A stretch of DNA of 51,105 nucleotides from Thermoguttaceae bacterium (GCA_017436025.1 JAFSDX010000178.1:1-51105), one strand, 5' to 3'; shown: positions 42,278-50,700, counted from the first letter of the stretch. The notes: generated by a model from the sequence alone, not told the origin. Translations and numbers: made by a program.

Positions 42278-43720
42278 TCAATCGCGACGCGCCCAACTTT
42301 TCGCGACGCGCAACGCCGCCAACAACGCCCAAAGGAGCGCGAAACCGACGACCGCCAACCCGGCGAGAAAAAGCGGATCAGAAAAAAACGGCGCTAAATA
42401 AGCGTCGAATTGCTCGCGACGCGCTAAATAAACGACCGCGCCGCCGCAAAGAAACGGCCCGTACGGGATTTCCGGCGTCTTATCGGAAAAGCGCTTCAAA
42501 AATCCAAAAACAAGCCCGAAAAACGGCGCGACGAAGAACGCGACGACCGCGCCTTGCCAACCGACGAACGCCCCGATAACGCCGAGCGCCGCGACGTCGC
42601 CAAACCCCATCGCCTCGACGCCGAGCGCCGAACGCCCGATAATCCGCACCGCCCAAATAATCGTCGCGCCGACGAAGAGCCCGAACGCCGCGTTCGCCAA
42701 CCCGCCCGACGGCGAAAGCGCCCGGTCGAACGTCGTCCTCGTCCCCAAACCGCCGCCGGTCGGCGAAATCGAACCGAGCGTTTCGACGCTTCCGTCGCTC
42801 CCGACGACAACGGCGATTCCAATCAACCCAAGCGTCCAAATTACCGCGATAATTGGGGTTAGCGTCGAGCGGCGCAGTCGACGGCAAAAGATCGCCGCCG
42901 CCTTCCGAACGCCGAGTCGACGCGCCGGGAAGCGCCGCTCAAGAAGCGCGAACGCCCAAAACGTCCAAATCGCCGCGATTCCCGCTCCGACCAACCCGCG
43001 AACGACGCCGGGCGACGCGTCCCAACCGCAACGCTCGCTCAAAACCGCCGCGAAAAGAAAAACGTCGTTCGTCGTCGCCGCGCCGGTTAAATCGAGCGGC
43101 CAAGCGACCGGCGCGACCGTCAAAAACGGAAAAATCGCCGCAAGCGTTAGCCCGACGACCGCGCCCGGAATCACCGCCGCGTCCGGAATGATATAATCGT
43201 CAAAGTCGACCAGCGTCATGCAGAGCGCCAACCAATAAAAAATCGTCTCGGCGCCCCAAAAAACGAGCGCGCGCCCCGCCTCCGCGTCGGAAGCGACGCC
43301 GTCGGTCAAAACGCAAAAACGCCAAGTCAACAAAACTGCGAAAACCGCTTCGACAATCAAAGGACGCAACCAAAAGAATCGGCTCTCCCAACCGGGAAGC
43401 GCCGAAAAGTCGAACGCCGTCGCGTCGCCGCCCGACTTTCCGCCTCGTTTCCGCGACGTTTTCGCGTTTTCCGCGACGTTTTCCGTTTTCCCGAAACGCA
43501 AACGCGCCGTTTCGAGCCAACCGACGACCGGAATCCGCGCCGTCCAACGTCGTTTCGGCGCCGCGACATTCCCGGGAATTCGCCGCCAAGGGGAGCGGTA
43601 ACGCGGCGTCCAACCGAAACGGTCGACAAAATAGTTCGCCGCCGCCGCCAAAATTGTTCCGAACAGAAAAACGACGACCGCTTGCGCCGCGACGGGCGTT
43701 TCCATCGTTAAATTCAACAC
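42278..43720 (-). CDS. Prepilin peptidase (A24 family aspartic protease)
   Basis: This gene encodes 480 residues. The start is GTG at 43720, because GAGGAG lies exactly seven bases upstream; the ATG five codons later is too far from it. It is an inner membrane protein with about eight or more membrane segments, which cleaves and may methylate type IV prepilin-like leaders. Catalytic aspartates are in LVDFDDYIIPD (~165-175) and in the GxGD motif EAMGFGDVAALG (~375). The N-terminal cysteine (CxxC) zinc motif of classical PilD is missing, replaced by RSPWRRIPGN...RWTARIPVVGWL. It also has a longer central loop and a C-terminal extra segment. No pilin or secretion genes are adjacent. Confidence 0.85.
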   Translation of the reverse strand: MLNLTMETPVAAQAVVVFLFGTILAAAANYFVDRFGWTPRYRSPWRRIPGNVAAPKRRWTARIPVVGWLETARLRFGKTENVAENAKTSRKRGGKSGGDATAFDFSALPGWESRFFWLRPLIVEAVFAVLLTWRFCVLTDGVASDAEAGRALVFWGAETIFYWLALCMTLVDFDDYIIPDAAVIPGAVVGLTLAAIFPFLTVAPVAWPLDLTGAATTNDVFLFAAVLSERCGWDASPGVVRGLVGAGIAAIWTFWAFALLERRFPARRLGVRKAAAIFCRRLRRSTLTPIIAVIWTLGLIGIAVVVGSDGSVETLGSISPTGGGLGTRTTFDRALSPSGGLANAAFGLFVGATIIWAVRIIGRSALGVEAMGFGDVAALGVIGAFVGWQGAVVAFFVAPFFGLVFGFLKRFSDKTPEIPYGPFLCGGAVVYLARREQFDAYLAPFFSDPLFLAGLAVVGFALLWALLAALRVAKSWARRD

Positions 43721-43868
43721 AACCGCTCTCCTCGCCCGCGACGCGAACGCCGCCGTTCGCTTTCGACGATTCCGGCGTCCAAAAACTTAATAGAAAACCA
43801 AAACCTCGCGCCGTTCCCAAAACCAAACAACGCGACAATTATCGACGTTTCAACCGTCGCCAATGGAA

Positions 43869-43899
43869 AAGAGCGCGACGTTTCCGCCGCCGCGCTCTT
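43869..43899 (-). terminator. Terminator of the first EEP-family gene
   Basis: AAGAGCGCG and CGCGCTCTT form a 9-bp stem with a 13-base loop, followed on the minus strand by TTTTCC. It lies about 30 bp past the stop. Confidence 0.7.
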
Positions 43900-43930
43900 C
43901 AAAATACGTCGACTTTACCGGTTAAACTGC

Positions 43931-44845
43931 TCAATCGACAAAAGTAAGGGTCGCCATAATCGAGTTATGGTCGCTCGCCGGACGTTCTTTGCCGGTTTTC
44001 GGGTCTTTGTGCAGGTCGGCGTTGATCTCGAACTTTTCGACGACGCACTTGCCGTTGACGAAAACGAAGTCGATGATGTTCCCGCGCTCGACCGGAATGC
44101 GCATAAAGTTATGGAACGTGCGCGGTTGGGCGATATCGCGGACTTTCGCGACTTTATTGGCGTCTTTGAGGCCCGGAATATCGTCGACGCCGGTCGTCAT
44201 CACGCGGTACGCTTCCGATTTGTCGGTAACGTTGAAGTCGCCGGTAACGAAATACGGGGCGTCGGAGCCGATGATTTCGTTCAGTTTGCGCATAATCAGC
44301 TTCGAGCTTTCCTTGCGGGCGATCGTCCCGACGTGATCGAAGTGCGTGTTCGCGTACGCGAATTCTTTACCGGTCTTTTTGCAACGGAATTTACCCCAAG
44401 TAACGGTGCGGTTGCACTCGGCGTCCCAACCGCGAACGCCCGGTTTGTCCGGGGTTTGGCTCAGCCAGAAGGTGCCGGAGTCGAGAAGGTCGAACGCGTC
44501 CTTCTTGTAAAAGATCGCCATATGCTCGCCCTTGCGTTTGCCGTCGTCGCGCCCGACGCCGATCGACGCGTACTCGGTCAGCGTTTCGTTGAGGTAATCC
44601 ATTTGAACCGGCGTCGCTTCTTGGAGCCCGAGGAGGTGTGGATCGTCGCCGCGCACGACGTCGACCAGCGTTTCCTTGCGGAGATCCCATTTGTTTTCGC
44701 CGTCGCCGTCGTTCGCGACGCGGATATTGAACGACATCACGCGCAAACCGTCGACCGGTTCGTCGGCGCGAAGATTCGTCGAAGTAAAAACGGACGCGAC
44801 GGCCAACAACGCCGCGCAAACGCTCGTCCAAGAGGTCAAACGCAT
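43931..44845 (-). CDS. Secreted endonuclease/exonuclease/phosphatase-family protein, paralogue A
   Basis: This gene encodes 304 residues with a signal peptide (~1-27, ending LRA-DE). The EEP fold motifs are all present: VMSFNIRVAND (metal/substrate Asn), LGLQEATP (metal Glu), YANTHFDHVG (His), VTGDFNVTD (Asp/Asn), IDFVFVNGK and the final ASDHNSIMATL (Asp/His pair). Family members are metal-dependent phosphodiesterases or phosphatases acting on nucleic acids, phosphoinositides or sphingolipids. Export argues for an extracellular or periplasmic substrate. AAAGGA lies nine bases before the ATG. The next gene upstream (44941-45858) is a close paralogue, 95 bp away on the same strand, so this is a tandem duplication and probably one operon. 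Confidence 0.9.
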   Translation of the reverse strand: MRLTSWTSVCAALLAVASVFTSTNLRADEPVDGLRVMSFNIRVANDGDGENKWDLRKETLVDVVRGDDPHLLGLQEATPVQMDYLNETLTEYASIGVGRDDGKRKGEHMAIFYKKDAFDLLDSGTFWLSQTPDKPGVRGWDAECNRTVTWGKFRCKKTGKEFAYANTHFDHVGTIARKESSKLIMRKLNEIIGSDAPYFVTGDFNVTDKSEAYRVMTTGVDDIPGLKDANKVAKVRDIAQPRTFHNFMRIPVERGNIIDFVFVNGKCVVEKFEINADLHKDPKTGKERPASDHNSIMATLTFVD

Positions 44846-44940
44846 CGTAAAATTCCTTTCGTTTTACCTATTTTATCGTCGCGCCGACGCAACGGGAGCG
44901 CCGACGCGTTAAAAATCTTAAATCAGTCAAACTCCGCCGC

Positions 44941-45858
44941 TCAGTCGACGAAACGCAACGTCGCGACGACCGAGTTATGGTCGCTCGCCGGACGTTTTTT
45001 GCGGGTTTTCGGATCGCGGTGCAGGTCGGGATTGATTTCGAACTTCAAGACGTCGCATTTGCTATTCACGAACACGAAGTCGATAATTTTCCCCTTTTCC
45101 ACCGGAATGCGACAATAATTATTGAAAGTGCGCGGTTGCGCGATTTTGCAAGTTTTCGCGATTTTCCCGGCGTCGTAAAGTCCCGAGGTCGTCAGAAGTC
45201 GGTACGGCTCGGAGTTTTCGTCGCAGTTGAAATCGCCGGTAACGAAAAAGGGCGCTTTGTCGCCGACCATTTCGCCGAATTTGCTCAAAATCATTTTCGC
45301 GCTTTCGAGTCGAGCGACTTTGCCGGCGTTGTCGAGGTGCGTGTTCGCGTAAACAAACTCTTTTTTCGTTTTCAGCGAGCGGAATTTCCCCCAAGTTAAA
45401 ATACGGGCGTAGGCGGCGTCCCAACCTCTTCCCGGCTTCTCCGGCGTCGGACTTAGCCAAAACGTTCCGGAGTCGAGGAGTTCGAACTTCTCCTTTTTAT
45501 AAAAGATCGCGGTAAACTCGCCCTTGCGTTTGCCGTCGGTTCGCCCGACGCCGAACGACGCGTACTCGGTCAGCGTCTCGTTCAAGTAATCCATCTGCCG
45601 AGGAAGAGCCTCTTGAACGCCGAGCAAATCCGGATCGCTCTCCTTGATCGCGTCGACGAGCGTTTCCTTGCGCCGATCCCAATTAGTTTCGTCGTCTTTA
45701 TTGTTCGCGACGTGAATATTGAACGACATTACGCGCACGCCGTTCGTCGCTCTCGCCGCCCAAGCGTTCGTCGCGGAAAAAACGAACGCGACCGCCGACG
45801 CCGCGACGCAAACGCTCGTCCACCGCCGCCAACCCGCCAAAACGCCCACTTTCTCCAT
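44941..45858 (-). CDS. Secreted endonuclease/exonuclease/phosphatase-family protein, paralogue B
   Basis: This gene encodes 305 residues from the ATG at 45858 (AAGG nine bases upstream; a TTG three codons earlier overlaps that site). A signal peptide (~12-33) is followed by an EEP domain similar along its full length to paralogue A: VMSFNIHVANN, LGVQEALP, YANTHLDNAG, VTGDFNCDE, IDFVFVNSK and ASDHNSVVATL. The catalytic Glu, His, Asp and Asn are kept. The difference is HLDN in place of HFDH, so one histidine near the active site is lost. Intact frames suggest both copies are maintained, perhaps with split substrates. Upstream lie two decayed tails of the SGNH gene. Confidence 0.9.
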   Translation of the reverse strand: MEKVGVLAGWRRWTSVCVAASAVAFVFSATNAWAARATNGVRVMSFNIHVANNKDDETNWDRRKETLVDAIKESDPDLLGVQEALPRQMDYLNETLTEYASFGVGRTDGKRKGEFTAIFYKKEKFELLDSGTFWLSPTPEKPGRGWDAAYARILTWGKFRSLKTKKEFVYANTHLDNAGKVARLESAKMILSKFGEMVGDKAPFFVTGDFNCDENSEPYRLLTTSGLYDAGKIAKTCKIAQPRTFNNYCRIPVEKGKIIDFVFVNSKCDVLKFEINPDLHRDPKTRKKRPASDHNSVVATLRFVD

Positions 45859-46000
45859 TTTACTCAACCTTTTTAAATCGCCGAAACGCCGACGGCGCCC
45901 GACGTTTGAAAGCTCCGATTCGTCTTTCCGAACGTTTTCTCAAACAATGGAAACGCCGACGGCAAAATCGGCGCTCCGCTCGACGCCAAGCGTCTTAGCC

Positions 46001-46112
46001 TTACTTCTTCAAGCCGTCCAAAATCGGGCGCAACGCCGCTTCCAGCGCGTCCGTTTGGCGGTACATACCGAGGTCGTTCGGGCGCCGCGCGTCGACGGCG
46101 CCGCGAAGTCGA
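46001..46112 (-). pseudogene. Decayed copy 1 of the 3' tail of the SGNH hydrolase gene
   Basis: About 112 bp are nearly identical to the last ~113 bp of the SGNH gene, including the stop codon (minus-strand ending DGLKK-stop). It is in frame from PNDLGMYRQTDALEAALRP on. The catalytic His position (SHPND) is changed to RRPND, and a one-base deletion lies just upstream. Confidence 0.85.
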
Positions 46113-46134
46113 CTTTCCAACTCGAAGCCAAAAC

Positions 46135-46245
46135 TTACTTCTTCAAGCCGTCCAAAATCGGGCGCAACGCCGCTTCCAGCGCGTCCGTTTGGCGGACGTC
46201 CCCAATCGTTCGGGCGCCGCGCGGCGACGGCGCCGTCGAAATCGA
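46135..46245 (-). pseudogene. Decayed copy 2 of the 3' tail of the SGNH hydrolase gene
   Basis: A second copy of the same tail lies between copy 1 and the intact gene. A two-base deletion between AACGAT and CGCCAAACG shifts the frame. The three stop codons are spaced 134 and 132 bp apart. Confidence 0.85.
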
Positions 46246-46266
46246 CCTTCCGAATCGCCCCTTAAT

Positions 46267-47400
46267 TTACTTCTTAAGGCCGTCCAAAATCGGGCGCAAC
46301 GCCGCTTCCAGCGCGTCCGTTTGGCGATACATACCGAGATCGTTCGGATGCGACGCGTCGACGGTTCCGTCGAAGTCGAGATTCTCGCCGAGCAGATTCT
46401 CGCAGCCGAGGTAATAAAGGTTCGGGTCGTTCGGCTTCAATTCGTCGAAAACTTTCTTCAATTCCGCTTGGTTGCGGCGATGGAAGTCTTGACGTTCCGG
46501 GCGAATCCAGGTGTTCGACATACAGCGGTCTTCGACGAGCAGAATCGGCGTGTTCGGGCGTTTTTCCCGCAAAATCTTCAAAAACGGAAGCGCGCGTTCG
46601 GCGACGAGTTCCGGCGTCATGTTCGGCAACGCGTCGACGACGTAAACTTCCGCGTCGACTTCCGCCATCAGCTCCGCGATCGCCGGTTCCATCTTCGCCG
46701 AGCCGGAAAAGCCGAGGTTGACGACCGGATAGTCGATGCGGCGGCTCAAAATCGCCGTGTACGCCATTCCCGGACGCGACGCGCAACCGCCGTGCGCGAT
46801 CGAGGTGCCGTAATAAACGATCGGTTTTTTGTCGGTTCGCGGCGAAAGAGCGGTAAACTTCGCGCCTTCCGGAACGCCGATCGAGAGCGCGTCGACGCCG
46901 TTGTACAGCGGGAGGTAAACCAAGTAATCGCGTTCCTTAGCTTCCATTCCGGAAATCCAAGTTTCCGTCGCTTCTTTTTTCGACGGCTTCGTGCAGGAGA
47001 CCCAAAGCCAACGTTTCGAAACGTCGTCGAACGCGTAAAGGTCGAGCCCGGAAACGCCGGTCGCCGGCATATGCGCCATCGCGAGACCGCCGGAATAGAG
47101 GTTGTAACGGACTTTGATTTCGGTCGCGTCGGTGCGGAAACGAACGACTTCCCCCGCCGAATGTTGCGACAGATTCCAAACGGCGCCGGTAACCTTGTCC
47201 TTAGCGCGAGCCGGGAACCGCGCGAAGTAACGGTCGACGTCGTTCCAACACTTGTTTTCGACCGGCCATTGGGTCGCGTCGAACCAAGCGAACCCGGCGT
47301 CGACGGTCGGCTTCACGTCGACCGGTTCTTGAGCGCGCAAAACCGAAACGCTCGTCGCCGCGACGACCGCCGCGAATAAAAACGCAAAAATCTTTTTCAT
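46267..47400 (-). CDS. Secreted SGNH/GDSL hydrolase with N-terminal GxDLY domain
   Basis: This gene encodes 377 residues with a signal peptide (~1-23, ending LRA-QE). The N-terminal beta domain contains GLDLYAFDD (~120, the GxDLY motif) and a carbohydrate-binding-like strand pattern. The C-terminal SGNH esterase domain follows with block I YYGTSIAHGGCASRPG (catalytic Ser in GTS), block II NLGFSGSAKMEPAIA, block III VVDALPNMTP (Asn) and block V VDASHPNDLGM (Asp-His). All four catalytic positions are intact. Relatives are carbohydrate or acyl esterases, so deacetylation of a glycan is likely. AAAGGA lies nine bases before the ATG. Downstream, two damaged copies of its own tail are present. Confidence 0.9.
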   Translation of the reverse strand: MKKIFAFLFAAVVAATSVSVLRAQEPVDVKPTVDAGFAWFDATQWPVENKCWNDVDRYFARFPARAKDKVTGAVWNLSQHSAGEVVRFRTDATEIKVRYNLYSGGLAMAHMPATGVSGLDLYAFDDVSKRWLWVSCTKPSKKEATETWISGMEAKERDYLVYLPLYNGVDALSIGVPEGAKFTALSPRTDKKPIVYYGTSIAHGGCASRPGMAYTAILSRRIDYPVVNLGFSGSAKMEPAIAELMAEVDAEVYVVDALPNMTPELVAERALPFLKILREKRPNTPILLVEDRCMSNTWIRPERQDFHRRNQAELKKVFDELKPNDPNLYYLGCENLLGENLDFDGTVDASHPNDLGMYRQTDALEAALRPILDGLKK

Positions 47401-47511
47401 CGAATCGTTTCCTTTATCAAACCGAAATCAAAAATCTTGACGCGCTCCAACGACGCGCCGGAAAAAACGAATCGACCGAAACCGCCGTCGACCGACCGCG
47501 ATTTCGCCCTT

Positions 47512-47523
47512 ATTAATATTAAT
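47512..47523. promoter_or_regulatory. AT-rich palindrome upstream of the SGNH gene
   Basis: ATTAATATTAAT is a perfect 12-bp palindrome, 112 bp upstream of the SGNH start. With its minus-strand flanks GTC and AARGG it closely matches the site at 50279-50290. Confidence 0.45.
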
Positions 47524-47617
47524 GACAAACGCCGTCGACGCCGCCCCGCTTCCCGTCCAAAATCAAGAAGCCGAGCGGCGTTTCCCGCGCCGTCAAAAAC
47601 GGTTCGACCGTCAAACT

Positions 47618-49636
47618 TTACATACGTTCGACCGTTTGAATCCCGAGCAACTCGAGCCCCTTGCGAATCGTCCGCGCGGTTAGGTCGCAGAGGAGCAAGC
47701 GGTTCGCCTTGACGTTTTCGTCGTCCGCCTTCAAAACCGGGCATTTTTCGAAGAACGCCGAATAACGGTTGGCGAGTTCGTAAAGATACGTCGTCAACTG
47801 GTTCGGGCGGTAGTCGCGGAGGACGTTTTCGAGCGCGCCTTCGAACTTCGAGAGTTCGAGCGCGAGGGCCCGTTCCTCCGGCGCGGCGAGAACAAGCGTT
47901 CGCGTTCCGTCGGCGAACTCCTTCCGCAACGCTTCGACGTCGACGCCGCCGCGAGCGAAAATCGAACGGACGCGAGCGTAAGCGTACTGCATATAAGTCG
48001 CCGTGTTGCCGTTCATCGCGAGCATTTTATCGTAACTGAAAACGTAATCGCTTTCGCGGTTTTGCGAAAGGTCGGCGTAAACGAGGGCGCCGATCCCGAC
48101 GCGTCGCGCCGTTTCGCGCTTTTCGTCGTCCGAGAGACGCTCCGCTTCCGGACGGTTCGCGTCGTTCGCTTCCAAAACGGCCAGCGCCCGCGCTTCCGCT
48201 TCGTCGAGGAGCGACTTCAACCCGACCGCGTCGCCGGCCCGCGTCTTGAACGGACGCCCGTCGTCGCCGAGAACCGTCCCGAACTTGACGTGCGTCAGCT
48301 CGACGTTCCCCATTCCGATGAAATCGGCGGCGGCGAAGAGCTGTTCGAAGTGGCGCGATTGGCGGAAGTCGACGACGTAAAGAATCGCGTCCGGCGCGAA
48401 TTTATCGCGACGATATTCGAGCGTCGCCAAGTCGGTCGTCGCGTAAAGGAAGCCGCCGTCGCGCTTTTGAATCAACATCGGGACGTCGTCTCCGGCGAGG
48501 AAAACGCCGATCGCGCCGTCGGTTTCGCGAGCGACGCCCATCTTCTTCAGGCGGTCGACCAACGGGCCGAGGCGGTCGTTGTAGAAACTTTCGCCGAGCG
48601 TTTCGTCGAACTGCACTTGGAGGCGTTCGTAAATTTTGTCGACTTCGGCGATGCAACGCGGCATAAACTCTTTCCAAAGCGCGCGGTTTTCCTCGTCGCC
48701 GTGATGCAACTTCGACGTTTCTTCCAAGACCGCTTCGCCGATATTTTCGCGCCCTTCGGCGAGTTTCGCGATCTCCGGATTCCCTTCGACGCCGGCGATC
48801 TTCCCGACGACGGAGTCGAGTTTTTCTTGCGCCGCGTCGAGCAATTTCGCCAAACGGTCGCGCTCTTTGTTCGCTTTTTTCAGCGCGTCTTTCGCTTCTT
48901 TCGTTCCGTCGGCGTCGGCGGCGGCCTTCGCTTCGGCGACCTTCGCGACTTGCGCTTCGACCGCTTTTTTCGCCGCGTCGAGGAGCGTTTCGGCGGTCGG
49001 GAGTTCCTTCTTCGCCCCGCGGTAGTCGACGAGTTGGCGCGTCAGGCGGTAAAGTCGCGCGAGTTCGTTGACCGGGTCGGCGTCGTAAGCGGCTCGATCT
49101 AAGAAGTTGCGGAAGCCGTAAATAATCATCCCGAACTGCGTGCCCCAGTCGCCGAGGTGGTTGTCGGCGATCACGTCGTGCCCGAGGAAGCGGTGGACGC
49201 GGGCGAGCGAGTTCCCGATCATCGTCGAGCGGATGTGCCCGACGTGCAGCGGTTTCGCGACGTTCGGCGCCGAGTAGTCGAGAACGACGCGGCGCGGCGA
49301 CGCCGTTTTTTCGACGCCGAGACGCTCGTCGGTCGCCGCTTTTTGCAGCGTTTCGGCCAAACGCTCCGATTTCACCTTAAGATTAATGAAGCCCGGCCCG
49401 GCGATTTCCGGTTCCTCGAACCAGTCGCTCCAGTCGAGGTTCGCGACGACTTCGGCGGCGACGTCGCGCGGCGCTTTCCCCAGTTTCTTCCCGAGCGGCA
49501 TCGCGAGGTTCGCTTGGAAGTCGCCGAATTTCGCGTCCTGACTCGGGCGAATCAGTTCCAAATAGGGGCCCGGCTCGACGCCGATCGCTTCGAGCGCTTT
49601 GCCGAACCGCTGCGCGATGATTTTCAACACGTTCAT
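47618..49636 (-). CDS. argS: Arginyl-tRNA synthetase
   Basis: This gene encodes 672 residues from the ATG at 49636 (MNVLKIIAQRF); eleven further upstream codons are open but lack a binding site. It is a class I synthetase that charges tRNA-Arg. An N-terminal additional domain (Add-1, ~1-110) is followed by the Rossmann core with the HIGH-type motif HVGH (131-134, in APNVAKPLHVGHIRSTMIG). Next come DNHLGDWGTQFGM and a degenerate KMSKS region (RAGDAVGLKSLLDEA), and the DALR anticodon-binding domain closes it (YMQYAYARVRSIF). Compared with E. coli ArgRS (577 residues) it has an extra Ala/Lys-rich helical insert at ~205-300, before LHHGDEENRALW. I recall similar inserts in planctomycete ArgRS. 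It is immediately downstream of rsfS. Confidence 0.96.
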   Translation of the reverse strand: MNVLKIIAQRFGKALEAIGVEPGPYLELIRPSQDAKFGDFQANLAMPLGKKLGKAPRDVAAEVVANLDWSDWFEEPEIAGPGFINLKVKSERLAETLQKAATDERLGVEKTASPRRVVLDYSAPNVAKPLHVGHIRSTMIGNSLARVHRFLGHDVIADNHLGDWGTQFGMIIYGFRNFLDRAAYDADPVNELARLYRLTRQLVDYRGAKKELPTAETLLDAAKKAVEAQVAKVAEAKAAADADGTKEAKDALKKANKERDRLAKLLDAAQEKLDSVVGKIAGVEGNPEIAKLAEGRENIGEAVLEETSKLHHGDEENRALWKEFMPRCIAEVDKIYERLQVQFDETLGESFYNDRLGPLVDRLKKMGVARETDGAIGVFLAGDDVPMLIQKRDGGFLYATTDLATLEYRRDKFAPDAILYVVDFRQSRHFEQLFAAADFIGMGNVELTHVKFGTVLGDDGRPFKTRAGDAVGLKSLLDEAEARALAVLEANDANRPEAERLSDDEKRETARRVGIGALVYADLSQNRESDYVFSYDKMLAMNGNTATYMQYAYARVRSIFARGGVDVEALRKEFADGTRTLVLAAPEERALALELSKFEGALENVLRDYRPNQLTTYLYELANRYSAFFEKCPVLKADDENVKANRLLLCDLTARTIRKGLELLGIQTVERM

Positions 49637-49790
49637 TTTATCTCTCTTCGCTATTTTCGTTATTTTCAAATTCCGACGTCGACGCTTTTCGCCCTAAGCG
49701 CCCGTTTTGCGCCGTCGTTACATTCGCTTCGACCGCAATATTCGCTCCAACCGACAAACGCCCCGACGTTCGACGCCGCGCTCCTTGGCT

Positions 49791-49804
49791 AAATTGCGCA
49801 ATTT
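49791..49804. other. 14-bp perfect palindrome after rsfS
   Basis: AAATTGCGCAATTT lies directly after the rsfS stop codon and 155 bp before the argS start. No T-run follows, so it may be a weak hairpin or an operator for argS. Confidence 0.35.
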
Positions 49805-49807
49805 GCC

Positions 49808-50263
49808 TTATTTCGCTTTGCCGCCGCCAAAATCGTCGGAGTAAACGACTTTCGACTCGGTCGGCGGAACGTCGACTTCGCCGGGCGCCGCTTCAAGGGG
49901 CGTGTCCTTCCCCTTCCCCCAAAGGTCTTCAAGGGCGTAAAACTCGCGGGTTTCCGGCTCGAAGAGGTGAACGAGGACGTCGCCGTAATCGAGGACGATC
50001 CAACGACTTTCGCCGTAACCTTCGAGATGGCGGCGTTTATCGCCGAGCTGTTTTTCGAAAACGTCGTCGATTTCCTCGCTCATCGCGTGAAGTTGGCGAC
50101 GGCTGACGCCCGAAGCGACGACGAAAAAGTCGCACATTTGCGTTACTTCCCGCAGGTCGAGGATTTTAACGTCGCTCCCTTTGTTGTCGAGAATCGTTTT
50201 CGCGGCCAACCGCGCTCGCACCAGCGACGTCGGCAATTTTTTTTCGTTTTGCGCTTCGCTCAC
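49808..50263 (-). CDS. rsfS: Ribosomal silencing factor RsfS
   Basis: This gene encodes 151 residues. I choose GTG at 50263 (VSEAQNEKK) because GAAGGA precedes it; the longer frame to a TTG at 50335 adds an improbable Arg-rich leader. RsfS binds ribosomal protein L14 on the 50S subunit and blocks subunit joining under starvation. Family motifs are present: DVKILDLREVTQMCDFFVVASG, seen as VKILDLREVTQMCDFF then VVASGVSRRQLHAM, and EGYGESRWIVLDYGDVLVHLF (EGYGESRWIVLDYGD). A C-terminal tail of ~35 acidic and Gly-rich residues goes beyond the usual ~110. It probably forms a unit with argS downstream, with a 171-bp gap. Confidence 0.9.
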   Translation of the reverse strand: MSEAQNEKKLPTSLVRARLAAKTILDNKGSDVKILDLREVTQMCDFFVVASGVSRRQLHAMSEEIDDVFEKQLGDKRRHLEGYGESRWIVLDYGDVLVHLFEPETREFYALEDLWGKGKDTPLEAAPGEVDVPPTESKVVYSDDFGGGKAK

Positions 50264-50278
50264 TTCGTTTTTTCCTTC

Positions 50279-50290
50279 ATTAATATTAAT
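50279..50290. promoter_or_regulatory. AT-rich palindrome in the rsfS leader
   Basis: ATTAATATTAAT, identical to 47512-47523, lies 15 bp upstream of the rsfS GTG start and downstream of its promoter, so it is transcribed. Its last bases form the ATG of a possible six-codon mini-frame (MKEKTK) whose TGA overlaps the GTG start. Confidence 0.45.
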
Positions 50291-50405
50291 AACGAGGCCG
50301 CGTCGACGCCGAAACCGCCGACCGCCGACCGTCAAATTCTTCGCTTCTTACCCAGCTTCTCGCCGCCGCGCTCGCCAACGCTTCGCCGACGCCGAAATTT
50401 TCCTT

Positions 50406-50434
50406 ATTATATAACGAACGACGGCGCTTTTCAA
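50406..50434 (-). promoter_or_regulatory. rsfS: Promoter for rsfS
   Basis: TTGAAA and TATAAT are separated by 17 bp on the minus strand, giving a leader of about 135 nt to the GTG start. Confidence 0.65.
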
Positions 50435-50700
50435 GGGCGCGGGCCCGTCCCGCTCCGTCTTTTTCCCGCTTTACGGGCCGCCGTCAAAGTCCTTGCGACC
50501 GCCGCTTTTTACGCCGTCGTCGCAAAGCGCCGTTTTCAACTCTTTTTCCCGAGAAAAGAGAGAAAATGCAGCGACTTTAACGTCGCCCAAACGCCGCGTC
50601 GCGCTTAGCAATCGCTTGAAAACAGACGCCGCGCCCCTCCGAACGCTCCGTCGCGAACCGCGTTAAGTTCCCGCCCGTCTCCCCGACGGCAAGAAACAAA

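Noticed and set aside
43967..45118. Long plus-strand frame opposite the two EEP genes
   Set aside because: Antisense to genes with all catalytic motifs intact; no independent support.
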